From positions 824,591 to 888,590 of the forward strand of contig NC_018945.1 in NCBI RefSeq assembly GCF_000304475.1: DNA of 64,000 bases, read 5' to 3'. This stretch comes from Kazachstania africana CBS 2517. Lineage: Eukaryota > Ascomycota > Saccharomycetes > Saccharomycetales > Saccharomycetaceae. Positions within the stretch are counted from its first letter, which is position 1; each line of letters begins with the position of its first letter. The notes beneath the pieces were generated by a model, which was not told the origin of the DNA, searched no databases, and saw only the letters and a program-made list of their open reading frames with translations. The position numbers and the translations under genes were made by a program. Positions 27,201-36,387 of this stretch are shown piece after piece.

Positions 27201-29038
27201 ACAATCTCTCTTCCAAGGAACCTTTAAAAATGAAAGATTTTAATTTCCAATTGAGCCCTAATTCTCTTGTATTAATGAACCAAGGATCAAGCTACGCCCT
27301 AGAATATCAGACCGATAGATTTGATCAAGTTGCCGAAGGTTCAGTTTCATTTGTTGAGAAGCGTTGTTCTTTTCAATCTGTGGAAAATAATCTTCAAAAA
27401 ATCAATAAAGCTTATTTCAGGGTCACATATACTCTTTTGAGTAACTATCATAAATTTTTCACTACCTCCAGAAATGTAGGTGTTACGAATGATTTATTGA
27501 ACTCGATTTTTCTTTTTACGAGGGATTTTGGAACAATTTCTCTCAGGACCAATATAGCAAACCCTGAGAGAAAGTCAGTAATTATATTACTATTGATGAA
27601 ATTGAGTATAGGATGGTTATCATTTATTGCAGATGACTGTGATCCAACAGATCAGAAAACTTTCAGATGGTGCGTACCAGCAATGGAATTTGCAATGCAT
27701 ATGACTAGCGGGACTAATATCGTGGCTTTGGATGAAGCTCAATTTACTGAACTCAAGCAACGGATATCTGCATGCATGTCATTATTAATTTCACATTTTG
27801 ATGTCATGGGAGCGAGAGCAATTGAAGCTGAAAAGACAACCCAGCAAGGAAGATTGAATATTGATATTGAAGAGAATATTGACGATGAAGCCATCCTACA
27901 GTTAAATTCAAAGTTCCGTATTCAGGCCATTAATGAGATGGAGGAAACCATGAAAAAGAATCCAAGACAAATAGGTAAAGTTCTTGATGACGCGGATATT
28001 GATAATAAATATTTACTATCATTGGCCTCATCTTTATCTAACGTTACGATAAGATGGAAGAAGAGAAATTTTGTTGGTGGTGGTACCTTTGGCACTGTTT
28101 TTTCAGCAATAAATTTAGATAATGGGGAAATATTAGCTGTGAAGGAAATTAAAATTCCCGACAGTAACGCAATGAAAAAGGTCTTCCCATTGATTAAAGA
28201 AGAAATGACTGTGTTGGAGATGCTAAATCACCCTAATGTCGTTCAATACTACGGTGTTGAGGTACATAGAGATAAAGTCAACATTTTCATGGAATATTGT
28301 GAGGGAGGATCATTAGCAAGCCTCCTGGAGCATGGTAGGATTGAAGATGAAATGGTGACGCAAGTGTATACGCTAGAGTTGTTAGAAGGTCTTGCCTACT
28401 TGCACCAGTCAGGTGTTGTTCACAGAGATATTAAGCCAGAAAATATTTTGCTGGATTTCAATGGAATCATCAAGTATGTTGATTTTGGTACAGCCAAAAA
28501 GATCGCCAGAACAGAAACAAGAATATCCACTTTATCTAAGTTTGTCGTTACAGACACTACAACAGAAACATCTGATAGCAGGAGAAGCTCAGGTGATGGA
28601 ATAATGTCGAACTCCCATGGGGGTTTATTGGATATGATGGGGACCCCAATGTATATGGCTCCAGAAACTATTACTGGTTCAACCCATAAGGGTAAATTTG
28701 GTGCTGATGATGTGTGGTCTCTAGGTTGTGTCGTATTGGAAATGATCACCGGTAGGAGGCCATGGTCAAATCTGGATAATGAATGGGCAGTAATGTACCA
28801 TGTTGCTGCAGGCCATACGCCACAGCTACCCACTAAGCAAGAAGTATCGCCAATAGGAAGAAAATTTTTGAAAAAGTGCTTGGTGCAGAATCCCAACAAG
28901 AGAGCTACGGCAGTGGAACTGCTCATGGATCCATGGATAGTGGAGATAAGAGAACTTGCATTCGGGCCTCCGGACAATGACCAGCAAGCCATTGACAAGC
29001 CAATAGAGGCAAAATCAACTGATCAAAGAGAAAAATAA
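24254..29038 (+). CDS. SSK22: MAPKK kinase Ssk2/Ssk22 of the osmotic-stress (HOG) pathway
   Basis: The 1594-residue protein has a Ser/Thr-rich head (about 1-260) and a long helical regulatory region that includes the Ssk1-binding and autoinhibitory parts. A C-terminal kinase domain runs from about 1267. The kinase is complete: [46 protein letters not shown] and [17 protein letters not shown]. An insert lies between the DFG and APE motifs (about 1415-1450), as in Ssk2/Ssk22. These kinases are activated by the response regulator Ssk1 and phosphorylate Pbs2, which activates Hog1. By position (SOL2-SSK22-RSA4-IMG2) this is the SSK22 locus. The length, however, is that of Ssk2 (1579) rather than Ssk22 (1331). 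A single surviving copy may cover both roles. The ATG at 24254 is the first in a frame closed upstream. Confidence 0.92.
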   Translation: MSEQDYFSYHPTDDQESVNSQSSTNTTMTSLKQPSASKNPKVITTTGLSVVTSPNKFYTGPLSPGARNLQPNLQPNMPQSPGNLMNYSATHPRLPRRVSSKSVYHSSNTSTHSSAHSSRRPSSGNVTNPSLTALTKSSGGASQHSSPARSVNSNLDALDPPASTPTLIMAPDLASLSTQKSVDVNSPQQTASLLHRNLSSSTSTTSHIPASPTGTISTPSYGLHPSQDITLPSSSTSSTRSIGTNPASSRAFKKQYILNEKIYLDKMRNTIPDDDYYTRRIVLLSSLKDDIDYDETDNDDFETEFDVNNENEVEFANTASNLKSNENIITLSDNFLRHRLQWLTKADSELSTEERNITPTNLFDHPLVSERLKWQTMLSNVLKGDIVKSEKTKIAKEVKNPDFNIQYSEDIWLELKGWMNGKSKEDIMNSIQILKASSDVVFNEIMEFKVPNEIYDDDDKLEEMLTNLINKYFKVTSLWPNLRKMQQEKPITKLPAFSNRVDVIISYLNFKENLTTQINNLKNWVGEKEFDVILQLNEASNWNLPTDCDECQHTRAFAEQIMKEKDIETIFQKKIFFPLAPWILKSKLFYYQYIETIDELNLKPKYDLLELVIMFPIRLVKEIILIRLDYAKKLENPTMMMVDQMLDDFSSYIRLSVQLKYTLNNFISDWPFHIGIDPQFDDTVIEAINYLFNLLHLKILDGTKRSFKTFKEPEVLMKYWEELKNVGQYIDKAGPLISDEFAKLTLRILHRLHAYLLQQQNSPPDFSKKPSDAEKWLIQTFENLGSMKRQLNRFTNILSKAFQNSVTYKINDHKILFRNLIKQGHFLIYTGGNLESEGIYLIGSPELLGCQDQDILDILKNEDIGSDLLPRLEIKNSLSLYNAVEAVWNSNTKIMHNLGQNGVSYYYVSNDEPAEWNPHGAQQIPFRGYSQHTNCNHNKSNAAFEDLHEAQGEIEKLELKLHSLGYILVLCAGESMLWEGEMYNLSSKEPLKMKDFNFQLSPNSLVLMNQGSSYALEYQTDRFDQVAEGSVSFVEKRCSFQSVENNLQKINKAYFRVTYTLLSNYHKFFTTSRNVGVTNDLLNSIFLFTRDFGTISLRTNIANPERKSVIILLLMKLSIGWLSFIADDCDPTDQKTFRWCVPAMEFAMHMTSGTNIVALDEAQFTELKQRISACMSLLISHFDVMGARAIEAEKTTQQGRLNIDIEENIDDEAILQLNSKFRIQAINEMEETMKKNPRQIGKVLDDADIDNKYLLSLASSLSNVTIRWKKRNFVGGGTFGTVFSAINLDNGEILAVKEIKIPDSNAMKKVFPLIKEEMTVLEMLNHPNVVQYYGVEVHRDKVNIFMEYCEGGSLASLLEHGRIEDEMVTQVYTLELLEGLAYLHQSGVVHRDIKPENILLDFNGIIKYVDFGTAKKIARTETRISTLSKFVVTDTTTETSDSRRSSGDGIMSNSHGGLLDMMGTPMYMAPETITGSTHKGKFGADDVWSLGCVVLEMITGRRPWSNLDNEWAVMYHVAAGHTPQLPTKQEVSPIGRKFLKKCLVQNPNKRATAVELLMDPWIVEIRELAFGPPDNDQQAIDKPIEAKSTDQREK

Positions 29039-29158
29039 ATCCGCTTATGAGACATTTCATGCATAAATATTTATACAGCGTTTACATTTGTTTATTACAT
29101 GTATTCTTAAATACCATACTTTTCTCTGCTCGCAAAGCTCGAAACTTTTGTCGATATG

Positions 29159-29190
29159 TGAAATTTTTGAAAAAGAATATAGCGATGAGC
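29159..29190 (+). promoter_or_regulatory. RRPE and PAC elements of the RSA4 promoter
   Basis: TGAAATTTTTGA (29159-29170, RRPE type) is followed 11 bp later by the PAC core GCGATGAGC (29182-29190), 62-93 bp before the RSA4 ATG. This spacing and order is the classic ribosome-biogenesis promoter, bound by Stb3 (RRPE) and by Dot6/Tod6 (PAC). It agrees with the function of the gene it precedes. Confidence 0.8.
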
Positions 29191-29251
29191 AGTAAAATTT
29201 TCTGTTACATACAAAATAAGACTATACAAACAAAGTAGTTATCAGGTAATT

Positions 29252-30799
29252 ATGTCCACACTAGTTCCTCCACCGTCCAAGAAGCAAAGAAGAGAAGCTC
29301 AGAAACCTAATGAAGTTGAAATATTACCCGAGAATTTGCCAAATATTTCCATTAAATTTCAAGCATTAGATACTGGGGAAAATGTTGGTGGATCTTTAAG
29401 AGTTCCCGCAGGAATAACCGAGAAACAATTGGAAGAGCTTTTGAACAACTTGAATGGAACTGCAGATGATCCTGTTCCTTTCATCTTTAGCTGTAATGTC
29501 CCAGGTAAAACCTCTAAGGATCCAGAACGTTCTATCGATGTGGTAGATAATTTATATTCATCGATTTTAAAGCCTGGCTACCATGGTACGGAAGATATCA
29601 TTACTTTAGTTTACACACCTAGAGCAGTTTTCAAAGTCAAACCCGTTACTAGAAGTTCATCTGCCATTGCGGGCCATGGCTCCACAATATTATGTTCTGC
29701 ATTTGCCCCACATACTAGTTCGCGGATGGTCACCGGTGCTGGTGATAATACTGCTCGTATATGGGACTGTGATACTCAAACTCCCATGACTACGCTGACA
29801 GGTCACCAAAATTGGGTCTTGTGTGTGTCATGGTCTCCAGATGGAGAAATTATTGCCACTGGTTCTATGGATAATACAATAAGGTTGTGGGAATCTGATC
29901 GTGGTAAACCATTAGGTGAACCATTAAGAGGACATTTAAAGTGGATTACATCATTATCCTGGGAGCCTTTGCATCTCGTCAAAGCTGGAGAGAAACCAAG
30001 ATTAGCCTCCGCATCTAAAGACGGAACCATCAAAATATGGGATACTGTTAGAAGAGTTTGTGTCTACACGTTGAGTGGACATACAAACTCTGTGTCATGT
30101 GTTAAATGGGGTGGACAAGGCGTATTGTATTCAGGTTCCCATGATAAGACTGTCAGAGTATGGGATATGAACCTAGGTGGTAAATGTATAAACATTTTGA
30201 AAAATCATGCTCACTGGGTCAACCATTTATCTTTATCCACAGACTACGCCTTAAGAAGGGGACCTTTCGATCATACAGGTACCAAAATGGCAAGCCCTGA
30301 GGAGGCACGTGAGAAAGCTTTGAAGAACTATGAAAAAGTGGTTAAAAAGAATGGTACTACAGAAGAACTTATGGTTACAGCGAGTGACGATTTTACCATG
30401 TTCCTATGGAATCCATTAAAGTCTAACAAACCATTAGCAAGAATGACGGGTCACCAAAAACTGGTCAATCATGTTGCATTTAGTCCAGACGGCAGATATA
30501 TTGTATCAGCATCCTTTGATAACTCGATCAAATTGTGGGATGGAAGAGATGGAAAATTCTTATCTACATTCAGAGGACATGTATCAAGCGTCTATCAAGT
30601 TGCATGGTCATCCGACTGTAGATTATTGGTATCATGCTCTAAGGACACAACTTTGAAAGTGTGGGACGTTAGAACTAGAAAACTTTCCGTTGATTTACCG
30701 GGACACCAAGACGAAGTTTACACTGTGGATTGGAGTGTAGATGGTAAAAGAGTTTGTAGTGGGGGTAAAGATAAAATGATAAGATTATGGACACATTAA
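29252..30799 (+). CDS. RSA4: 60S ribosome assembly WD-repeat protein Rsa4
   Basis: The 515-residue protein is identical in length to S. cerevisiae Rsa4. The N-terminal NLE/MIDO domain (about 30-130, SIKFQALDTGENVGGSLRVP ... VYTPRAVFKVKP) is the part that contacts the MIDAS domain of the Rea1 AAA ATPase. An eight-bladed WD40 propeller fills the rest, with blades ending in ARIWD, IRLWE, IKIWD, VRVWD, FLWNP, IKLWD, LKVWD and IRLWTH. Rea1 pulls on Rsa4 to remodel the pre-60S particle in the nucleus. The basic start (PPPSKKQRREAQ) fits nuclear import. This is one of the best conserved proteins in the window. Its promoter carries RRPE and PAC elements. Confidence 0.97.
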   Translation: MSTLVPPPSKKQRREAQKPNEVEILPENLPNISIKFQALDTGENVGGSLRVPAGITEKQLEELLNNLNGTADDPVPFIFSCNVPGKTSKDPERSIDVVDNLYSSILKPGYHGTEDIITLVYTPRAVFKVKPVTRSSSAIAGHGSTILCSAFAPHTSSRMVTGAGDNTARIWDCDTQTPMTTLTGHQNWVLCVSWSPDGEIIATGSMDNTIRLWESDRGKPLGEPLRGHLKWITSLSWEPLHLVKAGEKPRLASASKDGTIKIWDTVRRVCVYTLSGHTNSVSCVKWGGQGVLYSGSHDKTVRVWDMNLGGKCINILKNHAHWVNHLSLSTDYALRRGPFDHTGTKMASPEEAREKALKNYEKVVKKNGTTEELMVTASDDFTMFLWNPLKSNKPLARMTGHQKLVNHVAFSPDGRYIVSASFDNSIKLWDGRDGKFLSTFRGHVSSVYQVAWSSDCRLLVSCSKDTTLKVWDVRTRKLSVDLPGHQDEVYTVDWSVDGKRVCSGGKDKMIRLWTH

Positions 30800-31035
30800 G
30801 CCTTCATATAAAGTTTTTAGTATATCTATCTGTACATTAAGAGCATTTAGTTGATGCATTTTTGATAAATTAGTTTGTTTTCATATATTCCAATGATGGT
30901 ATCCTTTCCATCCATAAAAAAATTGAGGGAAGGAAAGAGCGAGGTTTATAAGGAACCGACCAAAACAGTTCACGATCAAGAGTTTTAAAAGCAAAGGAGT
31001 CCAATTCGTAATTATACTAGTTATAGAGTAGAAGT

Positions 31036-31488
31036 ATGTACTCAATGGAAGCCTCAAAAATGAAAAGTGTGTCTAAGATGTTTTCCTTGGGGGTTAAGCT
31101 ACGTACCAACAAAGGGCAGATATCACAAATGAACAGTCGACTTCAATCAACTTTCTCCAACGAGAAAGGTTTGTTTCCATCCTTGGAGACAATAGATATA
31201 AAGGATTTAATGAATGAGAATATCAAATTTGGAAACAGAACGTATTTTATTGAAAGAAGTGGCACAGGTAATCTCCCAATTTACACAGATTTTAAAAGTG
31301 CTGGAAATAAGCAAGTAACGGAAATTAGGAGGATAAAAGGTGATGCAGTTCAATTAAAGAAAGACCTTCAGAAGAATTTCCCAACGATTCCAAGTAAATA
31401 TTGGAAAGTGATGCCACAATCGCAGAAGATTATAATTCAAGGTGACTTAGTAAAACCATTGAAAAAGTTACTTTCAAAAATTTTTTAG
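31036..31488 (+). CDS. IMG2: Mitochondrial large-subunit ribosomal protein mL49 (Img2)
   Basis: The 150-residue protein (S. cerevisiae Img2 is 146) has a basic N-terminus without acidic residues beyond position 5, ending near QMNSRLQSTFSN, which reads as a mitochondrial presequence. The mL49 core follows: NRTYFIERSGTGNLPIYTDFKSAGNKQVTEIRRIKGD, then LKKDLQKNF and the closing MPQSQKIIIQGDLVKPLKKLL. Img2 is needed for mitochondrial translation and mtDNA integrity. Several in-frame ATGs occur early (residues 1, 4, 9, 15); the first is used. It converges on CPR4 with a 47-bp gap, and the order RSA4-IMG2-CPR4 matches YCR072C-YCR071C-YCR069W. Confidence 0.9.
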   Translation: MYSMEASKMKSVSKMFSLGVKLRTNKGQISQMNSRLQSTFSNEKGLFPSLETIDIKDLMNENIKFGNRTYFIERSGTGNLPIYTDFKSAGNKQVTEIRRIKGDAVQLKKDLQKNFPTIPSKYWKVMPQSQKIIIQGDLVKPLKKLLSKIF

Positions 31489-31535
31489 AGCCATTAGAGA
31501 ACTTGTAAATAAACTATATTAATACATATTATTAT

Positions 31536-32504
31536 TCATTTTAAGGAAACTATCTTGGCAGATTTTGGAATGATAACTTTTCTGAATTTAAAGATCACTA
31601 ACAAGATAACTATGCCAGCAAGGAAATAGTATGGGTTTATAACGAAATAATCTGGGCTGGATTCTGTTTTGGAAACAGGTTTGGCATTAGCAGTTGGTTT
31701 GTTCTCTTTCAATAGAGTCAAAGCTTTTTCTAAAGTTGAACCCTTTTCAGTATTACCTGATCTATAGTCTTCCAAGTCCTTCAAATAATCAGCATGTAAG
31801 TCATTAAGGTTAGCTAAAAATAATTGATCAACAAAACAATATTTAATCTTAGTGGTACTATCAGGCCAGTATCTATTGTTAACGCCAGCGAATTGCATAT
31901 TATCCAACAATTCTGCCAAACCTGATGCCACCTGTCCAAAGACGACGTTTTTGTTGTCCTTTTCCTCATCACCATCGACAGCGAATGAAATGTAGAACTC
32001 AGAATTGTTATTATCTGGTTTACCATCATTGGCCATTGATAATCTACCAGCTCTATCGTGTTTCAAGTCGAAATTTTCATCATCCCACTTTGGACCATGA
32101 ATAGAGAAAGGACCAATGTGTGGTAAAATTTTACCTGTTCTCAAATGTTTATTTGCTCGAATTTCAGTGATATAATTATTCTTGTAGACTATGTCGATGG
32201 TATCGTTAGGATCTTTACCAGCGACTCTAGCCTTGACACCTTTACAAAGAACTGAAAAATTTTCCACAGTTTTTGGAACCACCGACCCATACAGCTCTAT
32301 ACCAATTTCATGGGTTGTAATCTGATCCGTCCTTGGGTTCTTGTATTCGATACCCATAAGAATTTTATGAGTTACTGGAGGATTGGGTTCGTAGAGCTTC
32401 TGTTTATCCATCGAAGCCACTACATCCTTGACCTCCACGGGAGCAGCCTGGACAACAAACAGTAGAGCCAGAAGATGACCCAGAATCTTTGCTAACGATA
32501 TCAT
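31536..32504 (-). CDS. CPR4: Secretory-pathway cyclophilin Cpr4
   Basis: The 322-residue protein starts at the ATG 32504 with a clear signal peptide (MISLAKILGHLLALLFVVQA). A cyclophilin-type prolyl isomerase domain follows from about 50 to 230 (IGIELYGSVVPKTVENFSVLC, RLSMANDGKPDNNNSEFYIS, NVVFGQVASGLAELLDNMQ). A Lys/Ser-rich linker leads to a C-terminal membrane anchor (YYFLAGIVILLVIFKFRKVII). A membrane-anchored lumenal cyclophilin is the Cpr4/Cpr8 layout, and Cpr8 is the S. cerevisiae ohnologue. The domain is divergent from cytosolic cyclophilins around the catalytic arginine and tryptophan loops, so isomerase activity is uncertain. The syntenic place beside IMG2 favours CPR4. Confidence 0.9.
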   Translation of the reverse strand: MISLAKILGHLLALLFVVQAAPVEVKDVVASMDKQKLYEPNPPVTHKILMGIEYKNPRTDQITTHEIGIELYGSVVPKTVENFSVLCKGVKARVAGKDPNDTIDIVYKNNYITEIRANKHLRTGKILPHIGPFSIHGPKWDDENFDLKHDRAGRLSMANDGKPDNNNSEFYISFAVDGDEEKDNKNVVFGQVASGLAELLDNMQFAGVNNRYWPDSTTKIKYCFVDQLFLANLNDLHADYLKDLEDYRSGNTEKGSTLEKALTLLKENKPTANAKPVSKTESSPDYFVINPYYFLAGIVILLVIFKFRKVIIPKSAKIVSLK

Positions 32505-33526
32505 ATTTTGAAGCAAAGCACACTTGAAGAGAGCAGTAAGACACTAGTTATAGTACTTTGTATTAAGCTCTGTGCGTTCAAAAGTGAGAAATAAATTGCT
32601 TCTTAAATATAAGAGTACACGGAAAGAACCACTACGTGTATTCTGAAAAAGTATCCCGTATTCTCTGATACCTTTTCGAGCACGCAACTTAACCTAGTTG
32701 CAACTCGCTGACGTGGTAGAAAGAGCTTTTTTCCTCCCACGAAATCTGAAAAAAAGGTAAATCCAAACTGCAGGAGGGAAGTCTCGAAGAGAGACTTCGT
32801 TTGACGGTATCTGGGCCACGGCCAAGTGGTGATGGGTCGTCGTTTTATCGTCTTCCGTGGCTTGGCTGGCGGTGAGAATCCGCCTGGCAGCGATTGGATG
32901 CCACTGTCTGCTGCGGGCAATAGAAGATACGATGTTTTTGGTATATTAAGTACGAGAGCTTGCATGTGCGTTGGGCTTGCAGCAGCGCAGAGATATGACT
33001 ACCAGTATCTCTTGGCATGTCTGACATACTTGATGGCCGGCAGTATCCTATGGTCCTGACGGTGCTGCTTGAAACCTTGAATCTTCGTTTTCAGCTTATA
33101 TCGCCGTCAATGCATTATTCCATCTTGTCTAACGGTTCATGGCGCTGCTTTGGGAGTTTGTCACCTGACCACGTCAAATTCCGGAGATTCCATGGCGGAA
33201 TCGCCATTTATTATCTCCACACACATCAGTTCGTTGGGGTGTAACATTGATGTCAATTAACTCCACTGCCTCATCACTGGCCTAACTCCTTCTTTCTCAC
33301 TGGCTAATAACCTCTTGACACACCCAGTTTTTCCTCTTGAAGGCCATCGCTCGGGTAAGACGAGGAAGAAAAAAAATTTTAATGCATTGGTAGTAAAGGT
33401 TGTCACAACACTGTACTTGATATAATAAAACTCCCCCCGTATTAAGTCTTTTTTTAGTAGAATAGTCATCACTGCAAATCAATAGCATTGTCATTTACTG
33501 TAAAGACACGGATTTTCACACTGTTT
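32505..33526. other. 1.0-kb divergent promoter region CPR4/FRA1
   Basis: The middle third (about 32780-33060) is GC-rich compared with the flanks and shows overlapping open frames in several phases, none protein-like. TGACGTGG at 32709-32716, about 205 bp upstream of CPR4, resembles a Hac1/UPRE-2 core. A poly(A) tract lies near 33370. No RNA gene recognised. Confidence 0.45.
32709..32716. promoter_or_regulatory. UPRE-2-like TGACGTGG before CPR4
   Basis: An ACGTG-core element of the type bound by Hac1/XBP1-family bZIP factors lies about 200 bp upstream of a gene for a secretory-pathway chaperone. Single 8-bp match by eye; weak evidence alone. Confidence 0.3.
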
Positions 33527-35734
33527 ATGTCTACTAATACTACTAGTTTGAAAAATAGACCAAGTATAATGTCCATGTCCGCAAGGGGAGTATCTACAAC
33601 AGGCACAAGTAACACTGCTGTCCATTCTGCAAGACCGTTCAGACCTTGTAATGACTGTACCTGTTCTCCAGGTCTTCTGTCCAGACAAGGCAGAAGGTCT
33701 CTAACGTTCTACAAACGCATGGAAAGCTCTCGCAGGAAGAAAGAAGGATCAAACCAACAACCAACGAGCGACTCTGCCTCGGTATACTCTTCTGATACGT
33801 TGTGTAAGACTAGCAGAGAAATCAATACCACTGGTAGATTACTTGCATTACGTAAGTTGATGCAAAAACATGATTTAGGCTGTTATATCGTACCTAGTGA
33901 AGATGAACATCAATCTGAATACGTCTCATTGGCTGACCAGAGAAGAGCCTTTATTTCGGGTTTTTCAGGTTCTGCAGGTGTTGCCTGTATCACCAGAGAT
34001 GTCTTAAACTTCAATAATGACGATCATGTGGGTAAATCCATCCTGAGTACCGATGGTAGATATTTCAATCAAGCTTTACAAGAATTAGATTATAACTGGA
34101 CTTTGGTCAGACAAGGCGTAGATTCCGTTACTTGGCAAGATTGGTGTATAAAAGAATCTGCGGAAATGTCATTGGCTCTTGGTGGCAAGGACGTCAAAAT
34201 TGGTGTCGATCCAAAATTAATTAGTTATGAACAAGTTACACTCTTTGAAAAACAGATAAATGAAATGAACAATGAAAATGATTCTAAAGTATCTTTGGTC
34301 GCCATAGAAGAAAATTTAATAGACTCTATTTGGGGTAAGTTCGAAGTTGTTCCCGAAAAACCTAAAAACGATCTTCTACTATTATCTTACGACTTCCATG
34401 GCGAAGAATTCAAAGCAAAGAGATCGAGAGTATTAGAAAAATTGAAAGGTTCTGATAAGGAATTAAAGACTACATTTATTGTTGTTGCACTGGATGAAAT
34501 TTGTTGGTTTTTAAACCTACGTGGTTCTGATATTGATTATAATCCTGTTTTCAATGCTTACCTCCTAATCAATGATGACGCAGAAACAACTTTATTCACT
34601 GACGATCCATACGATGAAGCAATTTCCAAATATTTCAAAGATAACGGCATTACAGTAAAGCCTTACATGGAAATTTGGAAATACCTTGATAACTATACAC
34701 AGGCCATCTGTTCCAAAGCTAACGAAAAACATCAAATTCTATTGTCAGATAATTCATCTTGGAAACTGGTTCGTTCAGTGTCTGGAACTCCATACAAGAC
34801 CATTCACTCACCCATTGATTCTTTCAAATCTGTCAAGAACCAATTTGAAATTAACAATGCACGTAAATCTCAAATAAAGGATGCAGTTTGCCTTGTTCAG
34901 TACTTTGCCTGGTTAGAAAATCAATTAGTTGATAAAGAAATACTTATCGATGAATACAAAGCGGCTGAAAAGTTAACGGAAATTAGAAAGACTCAAAAGA
35001 ATTTTAAAGGTAATTCCTTTGAGACCATTTCATCAACAGGTGCCAATGCCGCAGTAATTCATTACTCTCCACCAAAGGAAGGCTCGACTATGATTAATCC
35101 GTCCAAGATTTATCTTTGTGATTCAGGTTCACAATTTTTGGAAGGTACTACTGACATTACAAGAACGCTCCATTTCACAACTCCCTCACAAGAAGAAATC
35201 AATAACTATACATTAGTCTTAAAGGGTAATCTAGCCTTAGAAAGACTAGTGATTCCTGAAGGTACGACAGGTTTCAGCATTGATGCAATTGCAAGACAAT
35301 TCTTGTGGTCTCATGGATTAGATTATAGGCACGGCACAGGGCATGGTATTGGGTCATTCTTAAACGTCCATGAGGGGCCTATCGGTATTGGTTTCAAACC
35401 ACATCTTGTCAACTATGCCCTAAGACCAGGAAATATAATAAGTAATGAACCAGGCTATTACAAAGATGGAGAGTATGGTATCAGGATTGAGAATGATATG
35501 TTAGTGAAAGAGGCCAAGAATTTAAAATTTGGTGATCGTAAGTTTTTAAAATTTGAAAATATCACTAAAGTCCCCTATTGTAAACGACTTATAAATGTAG
35601 GACTCCTTTCAGACGAAGAAAAAGTACAAATTAACAAGTACCATGATAGGATCTGGAATGAACTCGTTCAATTCATTCAACCACAAAGTATATCTTACAA
35701 GTGGCTTCAAAGAGAAACGAGCCCCTTGCAATAA
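33527..35734 (+). CDS. FRA1: Aminopeptidase P-like protein Fra1
   Basis: The 735-residue protein (S. cerevisiae Fra1 is 749) has a Ser/Arg/Cys-rich head (about 1-105). Two creatinase-like domains follow (GRLLALRKLMQKHDLGCYIVPSEDEHQSEY; WFLNLRGSDIDYNPVF). The C-terminal pita-bread domain carries the dinuclear metal ligands: YLCDSG, TTDITRTLHF, HGTGHGIGSFLNVHEGP, NEPGYY and GIRIEN. All five usual metal-binding positions appear present. Fra1 forms a complex with Fra2 and Grx3/4 that passes mitochondrial Fe-S status to Aft1/Aft2 in the cytosol. Peptidase activity of Fra1 is not what the iron role needs. The start is the first ATG of the frame, at 33527; a second at 33569 is possible. FRA1-TPO1 is the same pair as YLL029W-YLL028W. 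Confidence 0.93.
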   Translation: MSTNTTSLKNRPSIMSMSARGVSTTGTSNTAVHSARPFRPCNDCTCSPGLLSRQGRRSLTFYKRMESSRRKKEGSNQQPTSDSASVYSSDTLCKTSREINTTGRLLALRKLMQKHDLGCYIVPSEDEHQSEYVSLADQRRAFISGFSGSAGVACITRDVLNFNNDDHVGKSILSTDGRYFNQALQELDYNWTLVRQGVDSVTWQDWCIKESAEMSLALGGKDVKIGVDPKLISYEQVTLFEKQINEMNNENDSKVSLVAIEENLIDSIWGKFEVVPEKPKNDLLLLSYDFHGEEFKAKRSRVLEKLKGSDKELKTTFIVVALDEICWFLNLRGSDIDYNPVFNAYLLINDDAETTLFTDDPYDEAISKYFKDNGITVKPYMEIWKYLDNYTQAICSKANEKHQILLSDNSSWKLVRSVSGTPYKTIHSPIDSFKSVKNQFEINNARKSQIKDAVCLVQYFAWLENQLVDKEILIDEYKAAEKLTEIRKTQKNFKGNSFETISSTGANAAVIHYSPPKEGSTMINPSKIYLCDSGSQFLEGTTDITRTLHFTTPSQEEINNYTLVLKGNLALERLVIPEGTTGFSIDAIARQFLWSHGLDYRHGTGHGIGSFLNVHEGPIGIGFKPHLVNYALRPGNIISNEPGYYKDGEYGIRIENDMLVKEAKNLKFGDRKFLKFENITKVPYCKRLINVGLLSDEEKVQINKYHDRIWNELVQFIQPQSISYKWLQRETSPLQ

Positions 35735-36387
35735 CCTACACGATCGTGGTATTATTATTTATACACGCACATATATTTTCCCAATTTTTTATCTCTAATT
35801 TATTTATATTTATTTATATACAATTATGGCTAAATTGTTTGAAAATCAAAAGGGCTTATACGACACGTAGATTCCACGGAAACGGAAGATTTTAAGTTTT
35901 TCAAGTGAATGCTGCCTGGCCCTCCCTCCGTCTTTCCGGCCCGTCGCCGAAGAGAGGGCCGTGCAAATCTTAAGAAACAGCCACGTTAGCATTGTACCTG
36001 AAATTATATATTTAGAAGTCCGAAACCTATGAACATACATAGTGAAGGACCCAATACTGGACACAGTTAATACCCACTTTACAGCACCAAGTACAAAGAC
36101 CGTGATGTACATTTCATTTTGCCTGTCTCAAAGTCTAACTCATCCAGACGGAAAAACTCTTAGTCATCCCGTGGAATCGTCCCTCGTTCTTCCTCGGGCG
36201 AATTTTCCTAAACCGGAAAATATCAAAATAAATGACGATGACCGTTCGAAGTTTTGTTTTTTTTTTTTTTTCTTTTCTTTCCAAGTAAGTTTTTCTTTAG
36301 AGATATATAAGGCGATGATTATTTATGTTTTCTTAATGATGCCATCTGCACTTCCTTTGTAATTCTTGGCAACTAGCTCCTCACACA
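35735..36387. other. 653-bp gap FRA1-TPO1 (TPO1 promoter)
   Basis: Contains GC-rich patches (CGGCCCGTCGCCG near 35940 and CGGAAAA-type elements near 36215) that could bind zinc-cluster regulators. A long T-tract (about 36259-36282) lies close to the start, a nucleosome-excluding promoter element. No gene seen. Confidence 0.45.

Noticed and set aside
32603..33244. Several frames of 60-120 codons on both strands between CPR4 and FRA1
   Set aside because: They overlap each other in a GC-rich patch and lack family features; explained by composition.
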